From positions 2,630,501 to 2,694,500 of the forward strand of contig NZ_MUFV01000001.1 of the NCBI RefSeq assembly GCF_002017875.1: a stretch of DNA of 64,000 bases, given 5' to 3'. Shown here one piece after another: positions 62,296 to 64,000 of this stretch (its first letter is position 1; each line of letters begins with the position of its first letter). The position numbers and the translations under genes are program-made. This stretch comes from Deinococcus sp. LM3 (GTDB lineage Bacteria > Deinococcota > Deinococci > Deinococcales > Deinococcaceae). A model generated the notes under the pieces. The model saw only the letters and a list, made by a program, of their open reading frames with translations. It searched no databases and had not been told where the DNA came from.

Positions 62296-64000
62296 TCAGC
62301 CGCGTTTGCGGCGGCGCAGGCGTTCCATGGCAGAGTCTAGGCTCAGGCGCATGCGTTCCAGGGCCTGGGCGAGGTCGCCGACCTCGTCGTTGCGTTCGGC
62401 CTTCACCGGGCGGGACAGGTCCCCCATGCTGATGGCGTCCGCAACCCGCACGAGTTCCTCGATGGGCCGGACGACCAGTCGTGCGGCGCGCAGCGCGAGG
62501 TACGCCGCGATGCCCAGCGCTAGCAGCGACACCAGCAGCACCAGCGCCAGCGTGCGCCGCAATGCGGACTCCTGCGCGCCGTTCTCGACACCCACCGCGA
62601 CGGTGTACAGCACGTCGGCGTTCTCGGCGGCGCGGCCAGTGGTCACCTCGCGGCGCGCGCCGTCCTGCACGACCGTGACCTGCTGCACGATGAAGTTCAC
62701 GCGGGTCACTTCCTGGTTGGCTACATCGGCCGCCTGCCGTTCCAGGCGTTCGATGTCGTTCTGTGTGCCGCCCATCTCCTTCATCTCGGCGGCCTGCGCC
62801 GCGAACACGTCGGCGGGGCGCAGGTCGGCCTTGAACGCCGAGCGGCCGCGGTTTTCCAGGATGAAGTCACTGACCTGCGCGTTCAGCAGGTTGTTCACGG
62901 CGGGCGTCTGACTCGTGAAGTACCGCGAGCCGTCCCGCAACTCGACCTGCACGAACCCCACGCTGGAGTTGTTCACGAGTGCGTCCAGCTGCGGCGGGAT
63001 GCTCTGGTATCCGCGTGTCGGGTCGATGTTGCTGGCGACGGCCACCGCGATCGCCTGCGCGTTGCGCTGCACCAGCGACTGCTGCAGTCCCGGCAGGGTC
63101 AGGGCCAGCACGCCCAGCGTCAGCGCGCTGCTCAGGCCCAGCGGCACGAGCGCCCCGACGGCCATGCGGCGGCCCAGGCTGCTGCGCCGCTGCGCGCCCA
63201 CCTCGTTCAGGTCCGCGACGGGCGTGACCACCACGGAATCCATGGGCCGCAGCTGCACGTCCGGCGCGGCGTCCGGGGTGGCGGCGGCCGGCATGCTGAG
63301 CGCCCCGGTAAAGTCACTCCAGACGTCCGCCTGGGCCGGTGCGGCGGGCGCCGCCGCGACGGGGTCCATGATGGCCGCGCTCCCTGCCATGCTGCCGCCT
63401 GTCATACCGCTGCCCGCCATGCTGCTGCCCGCCATGCCGGTGCCTGTCACGCTGCCGGTGGCCGCGCCGGACGGCTGACCGAACGGGTCGCTGCCTGCGG
63501 CGGGTCCGGCCTTGGCGGTGGGCAGCGGCGCGAACGGGTCGGCGTCCGGGACGACCGGAGTGGGCGGCGCGAAGGCCAGTCCGGGCGTGAATTCGCCCAT
63601 GTCGAGCACCCCGGTGGCCGGGACGGGCGGGGACTGCCATGCGTTCTGCCAGTCGGCGGTGTCGGCAGCCGGCGCGAGGGGCGCCCCGAACCCCCCGAAC
63701 GGATCGTCGGCGCGCGGGACCGACGCGGCGCTGTCCTCCGGGAATTTCACTTCCGGCCAGATGGCCGAGGCCCGCAGGTCCGCCATGTCCTGCGACGCGG
63801 TCGGCTGCGGGTTGGTGGGCGCCATGAGCGTGTCGTCCGGCGCGGCCGGGAACGCCGGGCTGGGAGTGGCCGGGCGGGCGCTGCCGGGCGCGACGCCCTG
63901 GAAGGGTTCGCTGATCAGGCTGGTCTCCTCGCGGACCTCCTCGAGCGAGACGTTCGCCCCGACCGCCTGGAACATGCTGAGCAGTAGCTCGGCGCGGGGA
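62296..64000 (-). CDS. Membrane HAMP-domain protein, N-terminus outside window
   Basis: The visible part is about 567 codons and the frame is open to the right edge. A Pro/Ala/Gly/Ser-rich, Met-repeat region (e.g. GSSMAGSGMTGGS) leads to a transmembrane helix (near SSALTLGVLALTL), an extracytoplasmic sensor (about 180 residues), a second helix (LALVLLVSLLALGIAAYLAL) and a HAMP domain (about 40 residues from VVRPIEELVRVADA). The C-terminus ends soon after HAMP, so no kinase or chemotaxis signalling domain follows. An ATG at 63973-63975 is internal, not clearly a start. Sensor-like, function unknown. Confidence 0.7.
   Translation of the reverse strand, partial: PRAELLLSMFQAVGANVSLEEVREETSLISEPFQGVAPGSARPATPSPAFPAAPDDTLMAPTNPQPTASQDMADLRASAIWPEVKFPEDSAASVPRADDPFGGFGAPLAPAADTADWQNAWQSPPVPATGVLDMGEFTPGLAFAPPTPVVPDADPFAPLPTAKAGPAAGSDPFGQPSGAATGSVTGTGMAGSSMAGSGMTGGSMAGSAAIMDPVAAAPAAPAQADVWSDFTGALSMPAAATPDAAPDVQLRPMDSVVVTPVADLNEVGAQRRSSLGRRMAVGALVPLGLSSALTLGVLALTLPGLQQSLVQRNAQAIAVAVASNIDPTRGYQSIPPQLDALVNNSSVGFVQVELRDGSRYFTSQTPAVNNLLNAQVSDFILENRGRSAFKADLRPADVFAAQAAEMKEMGGTQNDIERLERQAADVANQEVTRVNFIVQQVTVVQDGARREVTTGRAAENADVLYTVAVGVENGAQESALRRTLALVLLVSLLALGIAAYLALRAARLVVRPIEELVRVADAISMGDLSRPVKAERNDEVGDLAQALERMRLSLDSAMERLRRRKRG

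Overview
The window is a GC-rich (about 70%) bacterial chromosome segment that looks like Deinococcus. The family-level clues are a homocitrate synthase for the alpha-aminoadipate lysine route, a MerR/B12 regulator of the CarH type beside carotenoid-type enzymes, a bifunctional Rel protein, and many genes whose -10 hexamer (TANNNT) sits only 6-8 nt before the start codon, the layout of leaderless mRNAs common in Deinococcus. The species assignment is inference. No rRNA, tRNA or CRISPR array was seen.

Layout. 1-3.6 kb: minus-strand operon TPR protein - SPOR protein - rex - lipoprotein (cut by the left edge). 3.7-7 kb: rlmN, a PhzF-like protein and homocitrate synthase. 7.2-8.6 kb: a MATE exporter broken by a frameshift at a C6 tract. 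8.8-16 kb: sulfur block, with an alkanesulfonate/nitrate-type ABC transporter, sat, and the operon DUF4395 - sulfite reductase - cysC - cysH. 16.3-19.1 kb: a DUF945-like protein and two tandem phosphoribosyltransferase-like genes. 19.1-23.3 kb: an SDR protein and a CarH-like photoreceptor-repressor, divergent from a UbiA prenyltransferase and a CrtI/CrtD-type desaturase. 23.4-29.2 kb: a secreted subtilase, then a GntR-controlled proline catabolism operon carrying an orphan gene. 29.6-36.9 kb: cold-shock protein, M3 peptidase, CAP protein, an SDR dehydrogenase and a 1003-residue MalT/SARP-type regulator. 36.9-41.8 kb: livKHMGF branched-chain amino acid transporter. 41.9-43.7 kb: a MetX-like enzyme and a hydrolase. 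43.7-53.1 kb: CoA-transferase subunits A and B flank an NAD-salvage island (nadE, niacin-type transporter, pncB, nadM-like), followed by a methylcrotonyl-CoA-carboxylase-type subunit and an acyl-CoA dehydrogenase. 53.2-56 kb: DUF6155 gene, an AT-rich patch with an orphan gene, an esterase and a 34-codon gene. 56.1-64 kb: rel, a hypothetical gene with a leaderless upstream ORF, DUF2071, a PA2169/DUF2383 protein, a complete 1203-bp IS with a 6-bp target duplication, and a HAMP membrane protein cut by the right edge.

How parts fit together. The liv transporter, CoA transferase, carboxylase and acyl-CoA dehydrogenase form a plausible branched-chain amino acid/ketone-body module. Two of its promoters carry the same 14-bp palindrome (CTAACGACCGTTYG), suggesting one TetR-family regulator. 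The sulfur genes form a near-complete route from sulfate to sulfide, and two of the promoters share an ATAGTTGA element.

The most novel signal is a family of four dispersed ~140-bp repeats (8570, 33681, 53092, 55993). They share inverted ends and two internal hairpins, and one hairpin stem changes sequence between copies while keeping its base pairing, which points to a conserved RNA structure. Two copies supply the stop codon of the adjacent gene.
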